A stretch of DNA of 64,000 nucleotides. Source: an uncultured Atopostipes sp. (GTDB lineage: Bacteria; Bacillota; Bacilli; Lactobacillales; Carnobacteriaceae_A). Location: NCBI GenBank assembly GCA_910588235.1, contig CAJUOQ010000008.1, positions 1-64,000 of the forward strand. The letters run 5' to 3'. The notes under the pieces are model-generated. The model did no database searches and had not been told where the DNA came from. It saw only the letters and a list, made by a program, of their open reading frames with translations. The position numbers were made by a program, and so were the translations under genes. Positions 56,112-64,000 of the stretch are shown piece by piece; the stretch's first letter is position 1, and each line of letters opens with the position of its first letter.

Positions 56112-56145
56112 CCCCAGGAGCAGACAAACTCCTGGGGATCTTTTT
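56112..56145. terminator. Bidirectional terminator, DsbA-like / nucleotidase
   Basis: CCCCAGGAG (56112-56120) pairs perfectly with CTCCTGGGG (56129-56137), followed by ATCTTTTT. Confidence 0.9.
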
Positions 56146-56147
56146 GA

Positions 56148-57584
56148 TTAAATCAACTCAAAAGTGCCGAATAACTGCGGATGATAAACATCTTGTGTTT
56201 TTAAGAAATTTTGCAAAGCTTCGATGGCATGGACCTCTAAATTCTTATGGTCTTTTCCGTATTTTTCAGGCACTCCTTGATGGGTGACATAACTGACAGC
56301 GTAGGTTTTATTCTTATCAATGCGTTCATCGCCAATCAATAATTTTTGGATGCGATGATTTTTAGGGTTTTCTGCTTTAAAAAACACTTTTAATCCAAGG
56401 GACCGTTTCACATAGCCACCCATTTGCTGATACGGATCAGCGGAATAGGTTCTCTCCAAATTTTCTTCAAGCATTTCGTAAATTTCGCGTCCCGTCATTT
56501 TAACAGTTGAGACGGGTGGATTTACGGGAATAATTTGATGCAACTGACGTAAAGTAATCGGACCCGCATCAATCGGAGCCCCATATCGCCATCCATTAGA
56601 AAAAGCGAGATCTGATTTTGTTTCCTGTTGGATAGCTTCTAAAAGAAAATTATCCATAGTGCTTTCTGTATTCCACCCTCGATGAAGAATCCCGTCCGTG
56701 TAGCCAACAATTTCTTCTAGTTTCTCTTTAGAGGACGCCATTGTTTGCTCTACCTGTTCTTTCATTTGGGAATCTTCAGGGATATCTTCGGTTAGTCGGA
56801 TCAAGGAATGATCCAATGCGTGAATTTTTTTATTCTCTATAGTGAGATCCAAACGACCGATAAAAGAACCTTGTGAACCCGACTGGATAATCGTTGTATC
56901 TCCAATTTGAACAGGTTCCGCGAGTCGATTATGGGTATGACCACTTAAGCAGATATCGACCCCTTCTATTTCTTTCATCATTTTTACATCTTGCGGAAAA
57001 CCAAGATGAGATAAAACAACAATTAAATCGACATCTTGATCCTGTAGCTCTGTGATATATTGCGGAAGTTCTTCGTTTCCCAAAGTAAAATATACCCCTT
57101 CACTAAAATGAGCGGGCATTGTTTTATCAATAACCGTTGCCGCAATGCCAATGACGCCGATAGAAATTCCATCCTGTTTGAGAATTGTGTAAGGCTCGAA
57201 GTATAATTCGTCGGTGTCTTCTGCATAAGCGTTAATGGCTAAAATAGGGTATTTTAATTTTTTACCAATTGTTTCTTTTAAGTGAGCAGGGCCATAAGCA
57301 GTATCCCAATGAAAAGTCATGGCTTGAATCCCTAAAGTATTTACTAAAGGGATGAGATTGAGCCCTTTCGATTGGACGGCTTCATAAGTTCCATGAAAAG
57401 TATCGCCATTATCCAGAATAAAAGTTGAACGTTCTTCGCGGAGATCATCAAAAATTGTCTGCATACGCGCAAACCCGCCTACCTTCTCCAGCGTGATACC
57501 TTCCTGATTATAAAAGTGGTCGAGATGAGGCGCGATATAGCCATGGGTGTCATTGATTTGAATCATTGATAATTCTTTTTTCAT
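56148..57584 (-). CDS. 5'-nucleotidase/2',3'-cyclic phosphodiesterase-like metallophosphatase
   Basis: A two-domain enzyme of the UshA/YfkN group, 478 residues. The calcineurin-like domain has NDTHGYI near 11-17, DNGDTFHG near 58, SHLG near 190 and SGHTHNR near 213. The family GNHE-type motif appears as MTFHWDTAYG, like the SoxB branch. The nucleotide-binding C-terminal domain spans about 300-460. There is no signal peptide or wall anchor, unlike the exported members, so it is expected in the cytoplasm. The start is ATG at 57584 with AGGAGCT upstream. Confidence 0.87.
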   Translation of the reverse strand: MKKELSMIQINDTHGYIAPHLDHFYNQEGITLEKVGGFARMQTIFDDLREERSTFILDNGDTFHGTYEAVQSKGLNLIPLVNTLGIQAMTFHWDTAYGPAHLKETIGKKLKYPILAINAYAEDTDELYFEPYTILKQDGISIGVIGIAATVIDKTMPAHFSEGVYFTLGNEELPQYITELQDQDVDLIVVLSHLGFPQDVKMMKEIEGVDICLSGHTHNRLAEPVQIGDTTIIQSGSQGSFIGRLDLTIENKKIHALDHSLIRLTEDIPEDSQMKEQVEQTMASSKEKLEEIVGYTDGILHRGWNTESTMDNFLLEAIQQETKSDLAFSNGWRYGAPIDAGPITLRQLHQIIPVNPPVSTVKMTGREIYEMLEENLERTYSADPYQQMGGYVKRSLGLKVFFKAENPKNHRIQKLLIGDERIDKNKTYAVSYVTHQGVPEKYGKDHKNLEVHAIEALQNFLKTQDVYHPQLFGTFELI

Positions 57585-57631
57585 CGGTCTAGCTCCTTCT
57601 TATTTGATCGTCATAAGTCAAGTCATTTAAG

Positions 57632-57675
57632 GAGTAAAAGCTCTTACTCGTCATCCGTTTAGCTCAACTATAGCA
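57632..57675 (-). promoter_or_regulatory. Promoter and leader hairpin of the nucleotidase gene
   Basis: On the minus strand TGC precedes TATAGT (57672-57667), an extended -10. A GAGTAA/TTACTC hairpin (57632-57637 with 57644-57649) lies in the leader. Confidence 0.45.
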
Positions 57676-57722
57676 CGAGGAATGTATTTTCAAAAGTATT
57701 CAGTTTATCTCTGTTGATGTCG

Positions 57723-57750
57723 TTGACAAAAGCGATTTCTTTGTTAAATT
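57723..57750 (+). promoter_or_regulatory. Promoter of the small membrane protein gene
   Basis: TTGACA (57723-57728), 16-base spacer, TAAATT (57745-57750). Confidence 0.5.
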
Positions 57751-57779
57751 AGAGGATATATAGAAGGAAGCGGGAGATA

Positions 57780-57977
57780 ATGCGAAAGCTTCACCATGTT
57801 TTATATCAATTACCAACGAAAATAAAGATAGCGCCTATTTATTTTTTGCTTTATTATTTTTTGTTTAGTATTTTTTCAGGGGATCAATCAACGGGTCAAA
57901 AAATAGCTGTTGTTATAATCAGTGTTCTATGTATTTTGATCGCTAATGGTATGTTTTATCCACCCAAATCAAAATAA
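57780..57977 (+). CDS. Small membrane protein of unknown function
   Basis: A 65-residue hydrophobic protein not recognised as any family. It has two predicted membrane helices (about 18-33 and 42-58), a basic N terminus and a short basic C-terminal end, so both ends may be cytoplasmic. The start is ATG at 57780 with GGAAGCGGGAG upstream and a promoter-like TTGACA before it. Support is the ribosome binding site and promoter only. Confidence 0.55.
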   Translation: MRKLHHVLYQLPTKIKIAPIYFLLYYFLFSIFSGDQSTGQKIAVVIISVLCILIANGMFYPPKSK

Positions 57978-58040
57978 TTAAAAGGCAGGGAGCAACGCTG
58001 ACTTTTTGATATTTTAATCTGATGATTTTCTGAAAGAAGC

Positions 58041-58100
58041 AGTTCCAATTTTTAAAAATAGACTCACTCCTATAAATGATGAGTGAGTCCATTTCTTTTC
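58041..58100. terminator. Terminator of the ferric-reductase-like gene
   Basis: GACTCACTC (58061-58069) pairs with GAGTGAGTC (58081-58089). On the minus strand TATTTTT follows, and on the plus strand CATTTCTTTT. Confidence 0.8.
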
Positions 58101-58105
58101 TGAAT

Positions 58106-59449
58106 TTAAAAAGCAAATTCCTCGATAAAGGTTTGCTGATCCGTCACATTATTGTCAGTTAGTAAACCTTTAGCGGCTGCAAGCATCGGTGGTGGCCCAC
58201 AGACATGCCAATTGGCCGTGTCGTAAAGCTCTTCAAGTCCTTCCTTTTGAATAAAATCATGATCGATAAAACCAAAAGGATAACCCGGAACTTCTTCACC
58301 ACTAAATATCAAATGATAAGAGAAGTTAGGAAATGTTTCTGCAATTTCCTTTAGTTCATCTAAATGCATCAGATCATCTTCAACATCAAGCCCCCAAACA
58401 AAAGCGATGCGACGATTGGAATTTACGGCAATTTCATGACGCAAAACACTTAAATTAGGAGTGACACCAATTCCACCAGATAATAGGACCATCGGTGTTT
58501 CCGCTTTTTTCTCTTCTTCAGGATAGTAATTTCCATAAGGCCCTTCAATGGTCAGTCTGTCGTCTATTTCCACTTGATCTAAGTTATTCGTAAAGTCTCC
58601 GGATTCTTTGATCATCACTTCGACTACCTCGCGACTGTGTTCAGGTGCACTTGAGAGAGAAAAAGGATGGGCCTCACTGGAGACGCTTGAATCAACAAAG
58701 CGAAAGAAAGCATATTGACCAGCTTCGTAATTGACCATTTCTCCATTTTCAGGTTTTAAATGAAATTTATAGATGGTTGGAGTTGGTTTTTCAATATGGA
58801 CAATTTTATATTTAGGTAAACGCGCCAAATGAATTTTATAAATAAAATACCAACCAAGGGCGATCACTGTATAAGAAGTTGCTAAGCCTCTGAAAACAAT
58901 ATTATTCCGGATGTAAATAACATTATAAAGATGGAAATGAATAGCAATCACACTGACGATCGCTAAACGATGTAACCATAGATGCCGATTACGTTTGAAA
59001 TAAGTTTCCTTAAGCTTAAGGAGCTTATTCGACTTCTGAATAAATGTATCGGATAAGACAAAAATACCTGTGAACATGACAACGAACAAAGTGAGTAAGC
59101 CTACATATCCCCAGATCGATGTGTCTGAAATGTCTAACGATAAAATTCGCTCCCAGCCACTCCAACGAATCGTGACATGGATCAACAAAGTAATCGGTAA
59201 AGCCATGGCCATCCACCCATGAACTTCATACATTTCCGTTAAACCTAATTCTTTTTCAATCATTTTAGGACGTACAGCAATCAACACCAGGCTTAACATA
59301 ATACAATAAGACAAAACACCGGTCGCAGTCGAAAAGAATACTTGGGCTGTACCCGGATTAAACTCCCGCAATAAGGCCCAAATTAAGGAACCAAACATAA
59401 GAACAGCGAGCATGGGGAAAAACCACTTCAATAAATTCTTCTTCATCAT
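58106..59449 (-). CDS. Ferric-reductase-like flavocytochrome (FRE/NOX-like)
   Basis: A 447-residue membrane oxidoreductase. The N-terminal half has about six membrane helices with paired histidines for heme (HGWMAMALPITLLIH near 72-92 and HRLAIVSVIAIHFHLYN near 165-181). The C-terminal half is an FNR-type FAD/NAD(P) domain with YEAGQYAFFRF, HPFSLSSAP near 261 and LSGGIGVTPNLS near 322, ending CGPPPML. It would carry electrons from NAD(P)H across the membrane. The acceptor (iron, oxygen or another) is not known. It is monocistronic. Confidence 0.87.
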   Translation of the reverse strand: MMKKNLLKWFFPMLAVLMFGSLIWALLREFNPGTAQVFFSTATGVLSYCIMLSLVLIAVRPKMIEKELGLTEMYEVHGWMAMALPITLLIHVTIRWSGWERILSLDISDTSIWGYVGLLTLFVVMFTGIFVLSDTFIQKSNKLLKLKETYFKRNRHLWLHRLAIVSVIAIHFHLYNVIYIRNNIVFRGLATSYTVIALGWYFIYKIHLARLPKYKIVHIEKPTPTIYKFHLKPENGEMVNYEAGQYAFFRFVDSSVSSEAHPFSLSSAPEHSREVVEVMIKESGDFTNNLDQVEIDDRLTIEGPYGNYYPEEEKKAETPMVLLSGGIGVTPNLSVLRHEIAVNSNRRIAFVWGLDVEDDLMHLDELKEIAETFPNFSYHLIFSGEEVPGYPFGFIDHDFIQKEGLEELYDTANWHVCGPPPMLAAAKGLLTDNNVTDQQTFIEEFAF

Positions 59450-59830
59450 TCTACCTCACATTTTAGATTTAGCATTTGCTATGCAAATCGAACTTATCGA
59501 AATCCATATTCAATTTCCCCCGATAAACCCAAAATATCGTGATGTAAACCATCGATTTTAATGATGAATGAGTTACTACAATTTTTTTAAGTTGATCTTT
59601 TTATAATAAAAGATTGCATAACAATACTAGTTTACAAAGTGTAGTATCCATCTCATTCATTGTTTAAAACCTACCACAATTATTTATTTTAATTCAATAA
59701 TAAAGGCTTGAAAGGACACATATTTTAAACACTGGAAATGTAAAAGCATCCCTTCTTCTTAATGATCCGGTTGCAAGTAATAAACGGTGTGGTAAAATGA
59801 AAAAAATTTAGTAAATAGTGGTGATGAGAA
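59450..59830. other. Divergent intergenic region, ferric-reductase-like / GNAT
   Basis: The 381 bases are AT-rich with no gene seen. They contain TTTACA-AAG-TGTAGTA at 59631-59646, a short dyad somewhat like BlaI/CopY-type operators but with a three-base centre, and the GNAT promoter near the right end. Confidence 0.5.
59771..59798 (+). promoter_or_regulatory. Promoter of the GNAT gene
   Basis: TTGCAA (59771-59776), 16-base spacer, TAAAAT (59793-59798). Confidence 0.6.
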
Positions 59831-60319
59831 ATGGAAATTAAATTAGCAACGCTTCAAGATATTCCTGCCTTGCAAGAACTTTTTAGGATAGGACGCCAAA
59901 GACAGCGTCAGAATGGAATTACCCAGTGGGCAGAGGGCTATCCTTCTGAGGAGTTAATCAGGGAAGATATCGAAAGAGAGGCTGCGTACATTTGTTTAAC
60001 GGATGAAGGCGAACTAGTTGGAGCAATTTCAGTTTTTACTGCGCCAGATCCTACTTATTTTGAAATTGAAGGCGAATGGTTAGATGATGAACCTTATGCC
60101 TCTGTCCATCGTATTGTAACTAATGGACAAGCAAAAGGTTTGGGGCAATATTTACTCAAATGGGTACAAGGGCAGTACGATAATATCCGGATCGATACGC
60201 ATAAAGAAAATGAACCAATGAAGTACGTCTTAACGAAATTAGGTTTTGAATATTGTGGGGTAATTTATTTGGAAAATAATGACGCAAGGAATGCTTATCA
60301 CTATGTTGCTACGCGTTAA
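59831..60319 (+). CDS. GNAT-family N-acetyltransferase
   Basis: A 162-residue acetyl-CoA dependent acetyltransferase. It has the GNAT fold pattern, with the core ASVHRIVTNGQAKGLGQYLLKWV near 95-118 as motif A (acetyl-CoA loop GQAKGLG) and the late strand RIDTHKENEPMKYVLTKLGFEYCGVIYL, typical of the RimI-like branch. The substrate is unknown. The start is ATG at 59831 with GTGATGAG upstream. Confidence 0.85.
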   Translation: MEIKLATLQDIPALQELFRIGRQRQRQNGITQWAEGYPSEELIREDIEREAAYICLTDEGELVGAISVFTAPDPTYFEIEGEWLDDEPYASVHRIVTNGQAKGLGQYLLKWVQGQYDNIRIDTHKENEPMKYVLTKLGFEYCGVIYLENNDARNAYHYVATR

Positions 60320-60375
60320 TAAGGTAAAATTTTGATAGAAGAAATCGATAAAGTCGCTTTGCTTACATAAACCTA

Positions 60376-60396
60376 ACACTCTTTTTTAATGAGTGT
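60376..60396 (+). other. Hairpin between GNAT and VOC genes
   Basis: ACACTC (60376-60381) and GAGTGT (60391-60396) with a 9-base loop. Weak; a T6 lies in the loop. Confidence 0.35.
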
Positions 60397-60414
60397 ACCG
60401 AAAGGAAGAGCAAA

Positions 60415-61308
60415 ATGAAAAAAATTGTTCCGCATTTTTGGTTTGAGACAGATGCAAAAGAAGCGGTCGATTTCTACATGTCCTTGTTTGAAGATTCAGA
60501 ATTATTGGTTATACAAGAGCTCGAAGGAACACCATCGGGAGAAAATACGGTTGTTTATGAATTTAATCTGGCTGGTCAACATTTTGCAGCTCTTAATGGT
60601 GGACCTCTTTTTAAAATAAATCCTTCTATTTCAATGACTGTTCTTGGGGATAGTAAAGAAGAAATCCAAGAGCTTTGGGATCAACTAGTATCCGGTGGAA
60701 AAGCATTAATGCCGCTGCAAAAGTATGATTTTAGTGATTTTTATGGCTGGGTAGAGGATAAATATGGCTTAACTTGGCAACTTATTAGTGCTGAAGGAAT
60801 GCCTTACGAACAAAAAATTATTCCGTCTTTAATGTTTTCTGGTACAGTCAATGGCAAGGCGCGCGAAGCGATGTCTTATTATACAGAACTGTTCCAAGAT
60901 GGAGAAGTACTCGCCATTCATGAATATGAAGAGGGGCAGGTAAATACACCACAAGCCGAAATTGCACATGCTACTTTTAAAGTGATGGATATGGAGATGA
61001 CCGTTGCTGATAATGGGGAAGAAACAGATTATACATTTAATGAGGCTGTTTCTTTAATGCTCATGTGCGTCACGCAAGCCGAGATTGATTATTATTGGGA
61101 AAAGTTATCAGCAGATCCAAAAGCAGAGCAGTATGGCTGGTTAAAGGATCCATTTGGTGTCTCTTGGCAAATCGTTCCTACTAATTTAACGGAATTGTTA
61201 AGTACAGGAACGCGTAAACAAATCAATGCTGTCATGGAAGAATTTTTAGAAATGAAGAAAATCAATATAGAAAAACTAGAGCGCATTTGGGAAAGCGCTG
61301 GCGAATAA
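60415..61308 (+). CDS. Tandem VOC/PhnB-like (3-dmu-9_3-mt) protein
   Basis: A 297-residue protein with two copies of the glyoxalase-like PhnB fold. Repeat 1 (about 1-130) begins KKIVPHFWFETDAKEAVDFYMSLF and repeat 2 (about 138-265) begins PSLMFSGTVNGKAREAMSYYTELF. Both end in a WQ(L/I) strand (LTWQLI and VSWQIV). Such proteins are often annotated as demethylubiquinone methyltransferase-like, but they lack methyltransferase motifs and their function is open. The start is ATG at 60415 with GAAAGGAAG upstream. Confidence 0.82.
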   Translation: MKKIVPHFWFETDAKEAVDFYMSLFEDSELLVIQELEGTPSGENTVVYEFNLAGQHFAALNGGPLFKINPSISMTVLGDSKEEIQELWDQLVSGGKALMPLQKYDFSDFYGWVEDKYGLTWQLISAEGMPYEQKIIPSLMFSGTVNGKAREAMSYYTELFQDGEVLAIHEYEEGQVNTPQAEIAHATFKVMDMEMTVADNGEETDYTFNEAVSLMLMCVTQAEIDYYWEKLSADPKAEQYGWLKDPFGVSWQIVPTNLTELLSTGTRKQINAVMEEFLEMKKINIEKLERIWESAGE

Positions 61309-61352
61309 AAAAAGAGACTTGTGAGAAAAATATCTCGCAAGTCTCTTTTTTA
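61307..61352. terminator. Bidirectional terminator, VOC gene / FMN reductase
   Basis: A long stem (61307-61326 with 61333-61351), with AAAAAAGAGACTTG and CAAGTCTCTTTTTT arms, serves both convergent genes. Confidence 0.92.
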
Positions 61353-61358
61353 TTGTGT

Positions 61359-61916
61359 TTAACGAATTGTTTTCATTGCTTTGGCCCATAGGACTGTTTG
61401 ATCAAGTGTGTTTTCAATAGATTCATTATGGTATTCACCCGGTTTGAATTCAGACATGTTTTCGAAGTCTGTAAATATGCTTAGAGCACCAGAAGGCGAA
61501 ACAACAGCAATACCTACGTTTGTTAACATTTGACGGAGAGCTAGCGTCGCAGAAACACCTAATGTAGAACCATAAGAGACTGATCCGGCAGCTTTATTTG
61601 CCCATTCTGGACCAAGGTGATCGATCGCATTTGCTAGAGAAGGTGAGATATTTCTGTTGTATTCTGGTGTCACAAAAATATAACCGTCTAGTTCGTCAAT
61701 CTTTTTCGACCATGCTTGTACGTTTTCATCTTCATATTGTTTATTTAACATAATAGGTGGAACACCGTTAAATTCTTCAAAATCATAATCTTTAATATCA
61801 ATTAATTCAAATTCTGCGTCAGATCTATCTTCTGTAAAAGACATGACCCAATCAGCAACTTGCGTGCTGACACGACCATCACGAGTACTACCAATAATAA
61901 CACCAATTTTAACCAT
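61359..61916 (-). CDS. NADPH-dependent FMN reductase family protein
   Basis: A 185-residue flavodoxin-like reductase. It shows the FMN phosphate loop IGSTRDGRVS near 7-16, VTPEYNRNISPSLANAIDHLGPEW near 75-98, the family signature, and GSVSYG near 107. Such enzymes reduce quinones, azo dyes or chromate. The start is ATG at 61916 with GGAGG about 11 bases upstream. An in-frame extension to 61964 precedes that site and is rejected. Confidence 0.9.
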   Translation of the reverse strand: MVKIGVIIGSTRDGRVSTQVADWVMSFTEDRSDAEFELIDIKDYDFEEFNGVPPIMLNKQYEDENVQAWSKKIDELDGYIFVTPEYNRNISPSLANAIDHLGPEWANKAAGSVSYGSTLGVSATLALRQMLTNVGIAVVSPSGALSIFTDFENMSEFKPGEYHNESIENTLDQTVLWAKAMKTIR

Positions 61917-61973
61917 AAAATGTATTTCCTCCAATAAATAATTTAAGTAGGTGACATAAATCACACTCTCTTC

Positions 61974-62002
61974 ATATTATCTTGAATCCGAGGCGAAGGC
62001 AA
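61974..62002 (-). promoter_or_regulatory. Promoter of the FMN reductase gene
   Basis: On the minus strand TTGCCT (62002-61997), 17-base spacer, TAATAT (61979-61974). Confidence 0.72.
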
Positions 62003-62021
62003 GAAAAGAAGATTCAAAAAG

Positions 62022-62058
62022 AAAAACTTTACGATCTCTGAGAATCGTAAAGTTTTTT
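62022..62058. terminator. Terminator of the glycine-rich membrane protein gene
   Basis: A perfect 14-bp stem (62022-62035 with 62044-62057), with T runs on both strands. Confidence 0.9.
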
Positions 62059-62070
62059 AGCGACTAAAAA

Positions 62071-63129
62071 TTAAAAGTCCTCTAAATCTTCTTCTTTTGA
62101 TGAGTTGTTTGCATCGTCGTTTCCGGTTTTTTTCTCTTCATCTGGTTTATTTAAGGCACTGCGCCACCAGTTGAATAGAAGGTAAATAATAACAGCTGCT
62201 CCAATAACGATTAATACTGGAATCCAAGGACTTCTTGTAACAGTCATAATGCGATCAGCCGTATCCTTAAATGCTTCAGAGAAAAAAGCTTCCTCACTAA
62301 TATCTCGAGTGTAGTGGTAATCTAAGTAATCGTATAAAATATTTTCTACTTCTGTATCCATCAACACTTTTGCTTGTGAACCAGTCACTAAATGGTAAGA
62401 AAATTCATAGTCATAAAAATCATAATTTTCAAAATGAACCAATAAGAGATGGGCTTCATCTGTGAAAAGTTCATCATATAAATTATTTGCAAAAGCATCA
62501 ATTTCATCAGGGGTTGGATTTGGATCACCATCAACATTATCTGTAATGTACACAAAAGGCTGAATATTTGTTTCATCGTAGAAATATTTGAGTCCATCTT
62601 CTAGTTCAATCGGCTCTCGAATCCATTCGAGTTCATCTTCATAATAAGCCGTTTCATTTACCAAGCCTTCTTCAATCGGCTCTCTTTCTCTCGATGATTG
62701 GTTGACTTGGACTGTTTCGACTGCCGTATTATTATTTGTTCCTGGCACAAGGGTCCAAGCAAAGTTAAAGATAAATAAAATAATAATCATGAAGACAAGA
62801 CCTGGTAAACAGCCGCCGCAACCCATGCAACCGCCACAACCTCCACGGCCATAACGTCTACGACCAAAGCCTCCATAGCCACCGTAGCCGCCAAAGAAGG
62901 GTCTAGGCCCCCAAAAGCCACCTGTTCGTCTATAACCGCCGGAGTTGCCACCGGGTCTACTTCCTCTACCGCCTATGTTTCTTCCGCCACGTCCGCGAGA
63001 TCCGCCGCCACCTAAACGACGTCCACCGCCACGGCTTCCACCAAATGAGCGTCCGCCTCCGCGACCGCCACCAAAACCGCCGCCACCGAAGCCTCCGCCG
63101 CCTCCACGGCCGCCACCGCCTCTAGCCAT
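62071..63129 (-). CDS. Glycine-rich membrane protein with TPM-like region
   Basis: A 352-residue protein in four parts. Residues 1-95 are Gly/Arg-rich (many GGG, GRG and RGG units, then aromatic GGYGG). A Cys-rich GCGGCMGCGGC follows at about 96-107. The first membrane helix is at about 109-128. A soluble acidic domain (about 150-295) resembles the TPM (YgcG-like) fold, with FVYITDNVDG and LLLVHFENYDFYDYEFSYHLV. A second helix is at about 300-320 and the tail is acidic. No standard signal peptide precedes it. The function is unknown. The TPM assignment is tentative. The start is ATG at 63129 with GAGGAG upstream. Confidence 0.75.
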   Translation of the reverse strand: MARGGGGRGGGGGFGGGGFGGGRGGGRSFGGSRGGGRRLGGGGSRGRGGRNIGGRGSRPGGNSGGYRRTGGFWGPRPFFGGYGGYGGFGRRRYGRGGCGGCMGCGGCLPGLVFMIIILFIFNFAWTLVPGTNNNTAVETVQVNQSSREREPIEEGLVNETAYYEDELEWIREPIELEDGLKYFYDETNIQPFVYITDNVDGDPNPTPDEIDAFANNLYDELFTDEAHLLLVHFENYDFYDYEFSYHLVTGSQAKVLMDTEVENILYDYLDYHYTRDISEEAFFSEAFKDTADRIMTVTRSPWIPVLIVIGAAVIIYLLFNWWRSALNKPDEEKKTGNDDANNSSKEEDLEDF

Positions 63130-63270
63130 ATCATCACTCCTCTTATAAAATATGCAATTTTATTTTACCACAAGTATTTGTAAAACATAAAAAAATACAA
63201 CAATTTATTAAAAACCCTACTTTAGGCGGAGTTGTTGTGAAATTTAATTTAATGAAAATATTAAAAATAA

Positions 63271-63285
63271 TGTAAAGCGCTTGCA
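63271..63285 (+). promoter_or_regulatory. Catabolite-responsive element (cre-like)
   Basis: TGTAAAGCGCTTGCA has the AAGCGCTT-type core of CcpA sites, with imperfect ends. It overlaps the -35 of the PTS promoter, as expected for repression. Confidence 0.65.
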
Positions 63286-63309
63286 TTTCTAGCGTAATAC
63301 ATATATAGT
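63281..63309 (+). promoter_or_regulatory. Promoter of the trehalose PTS gene
   Basis: TTGCAT (63281-63286), 17-base spacer, TATAGT (63304-63309). Confidence 0.8.
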
Positions 63310-63327
63310 TAAAAAGAAAAAGAGGAG

Positions 63328-63361
63328 CTTGTATAGACAAGTGTTTGTGAAAGCATACAAG
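63328..63361 (+). promoter_or_regulatory. Candidate TreR operators
   Basis: CTTGTATAGACAAG (63328-63341) is a dyad, and ATACAAG (63355-63361) is a further half-site. TreR-type GntR repressors bind CTTGTATATACAAG-like sites. They lie just after the start of transcription. Confidence 0.5.
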
Positions 63362-63384
63362 TTCAAAAATAAGGAGGAAAAAGA

Positions 63385-64000
63385 ATGGCTGATTTTACAG
63401 AAGATGCCAAAAAACTCTTGGAAGATATTGGTGGAAAAGAAAATATCAAAGCGGCTACCCATTGTGTCACTCGTATGCGTTTTGTTTTAAATGATGAAAG
63501 TAAAGCCGATGTGGATGCTATCGAAGATATTCCATCTGTTAAAGGAACCTTCACTCAATCCGGACAATTTCAAGTAATTATTGGGAACCAAGTGGCGGAC
63601 TTTTATAATGAATTTTCTAAAGTGTCTGGTATTGAAGGGGTTTCGAAGGATGATGCAAAAGAAGCAGCAAAATCAAATCAAAACTGGTTCCAAAGAGCCT
63701 CTTCCGTTATGGCGGAGATCTTTAGTCCTTTGATTCCAGCAATTGTTGTTGGTGGTTTGATTTTAGGATTTCGTAATATTTTAGAAGGGGTCGAATTTGG
63801 TGAATGGGGCTTAATTGTGGATAATTCTCAATTTTGGGCTGGAGTCAATGATTTCTTATGGCTCATTGCGGAAGCTATTTTCCATTTCTTACCTGTGGGA
63901 ATTACTTGGTCCGTGACTCGTAAGTTGGGAACCACTCAGATTTTAGGAATTGTTTTAGGGATTACATTAGTTTCCCCTCAATTATTAAATGCTTATGGTG
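63385..64000 (+). CDS. treP: PTS system trehalose-specific EIIBC component (partial)
   Basis: The first 205 residues of a PTS permease that imports and phosphorylates trehalose at the membrane. The EIIB domain has the phosphorylated Cys27 in THCVTRMRFV. The EIIC part starts near 95 with the family-typical IPAIVVGGLILGFRNI and FLPVGITWSVTRKLG, then GITLVSPQLLNAYG. The trehalose branch is the closest match. It could also be named treB. The start is ATG at 63385 with AAGGAGG upstream. The gene continues past the window end. Confidence 0.85.
   Translation, partial: MADFTEDAKKLLEDIGGKENIKAATHCVTRMRFVLNDESKADVDAIEDIPSVKGTFTQSGQFQVIIGNQVADFYNEFSKVSGIEGVSKDDAKEAAKSNQNWFQRASSVMAEIFSPLIPAIVVGGLILGFRNILEGVEFGEWGLIVDNSQFWAGVNDFLWLIAEAIFHFLPVGITWSVTRKLGTTQILGIVLGITLVSPQLLNAYG

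Noticed and set aside
62945..63148. Proline-rich 67-residue frame on the plus strand
   Set aside because: It is the antisense shadow of the glycine-rich coding region (GGN/CCN complement). It has no ribosome binding site of its own.

Overview
The window is a chromosomal segment of a low-GC Firmicute of the order Lactobacillales. Gene order, ribosome binding sites of the AGGAGG type, frequent GTG/TTG starts, a zinc-type S14, a zinc-lid adenylate kinase and L10/L13-type leaders all fit this. The family Carnobacteriaceae (Carnobacterium, Marinilactibacillus or Alkalibacterium relatives) is my best guess, from general sequence character only. No tRNA, rRNA, insertion sequence, phage gene or CRISPR array was seen.

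Layout. 1-4.5 kb: DNA repair (uvrC, ung), a HAD phosphatase and a LURP-one-related protein. 4.5-8.4 kb: rpmG-secE-nusG, rplK-rplA and rplJ-rplL, each with its own promoter and an RNA leader. 8.4-15 kb: genes that interrupt the common rplL-rpoB neighbourhood, namely two SEDS cell-wall polymerases (RodA/FtsW type), a uracil permease, a YbxB-like methyltransferase and an AbgT-family transporter. 15.2-27.7 kb: rpoB-rpoC, then rpsL-rpsG-fusA-tuf. 28-42.5 kb: the S10-spc-alpha super-operon from rpsJ to rplQ, including secY, adk, infA and rpoA. 42.7-47.1 kb: the ECF transporter core (ecfA1, ecfA2, ecfT), truA, rplM-rpsI. 47.1-64 kb: accessory metabolism, with a frameshifted methyltransferase, a 41-bp tandem repeat array, an UPF0316 membrane protein, an M20 peptidase, a branched-chain amino acid locus, a thiol/glutathione pair, a 5'-nucleotidase-like enzyme, a ferric-reductase-like flavocytochrome, small enzymes, a glycine-rich membrane protein, and the start of a trehalose PTS gene that runs off the window.

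The most interesting region is 50.4-54.3 kb. ilvE and an orphan EIIC-like membrane protein are transcribed leftward, and a GldA/HcxA-type dehydrogenase rightward, from back-to-back promoters. Each side carries a short leader peptide rich in Leu/Ile/Val codons, followed by mutually exclusive hairpins that end in an intrinsic terminator. This is the layout of ribosome-mediated attenuation. The shared control suggests one pathway, possibly uptake of branched 2-hydroxy or 2-oxo acids, oxidation to the 2-oxo acid, and transamination by IlvE to Leu/Ile/Val when branched-chain amino acids run short.

The translation genes are heavily controlled at the RNA level. The rplK and rplA leaders copy the L1-binding part of 23S rRNA, rplJ has an L10-type leader with terminator and antiterminator, and rpoB has a structured leader with a terminator at the place of the known Lacto-rpoB motif. 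S10 and L13 leaders can also be proposed. Structured leaders before the uracil permease and the AbgT transporter were not recognised. Other oddities are a 46-residue acidic tail on L17 and an S13 lacking the usual basic C-terminal tail.
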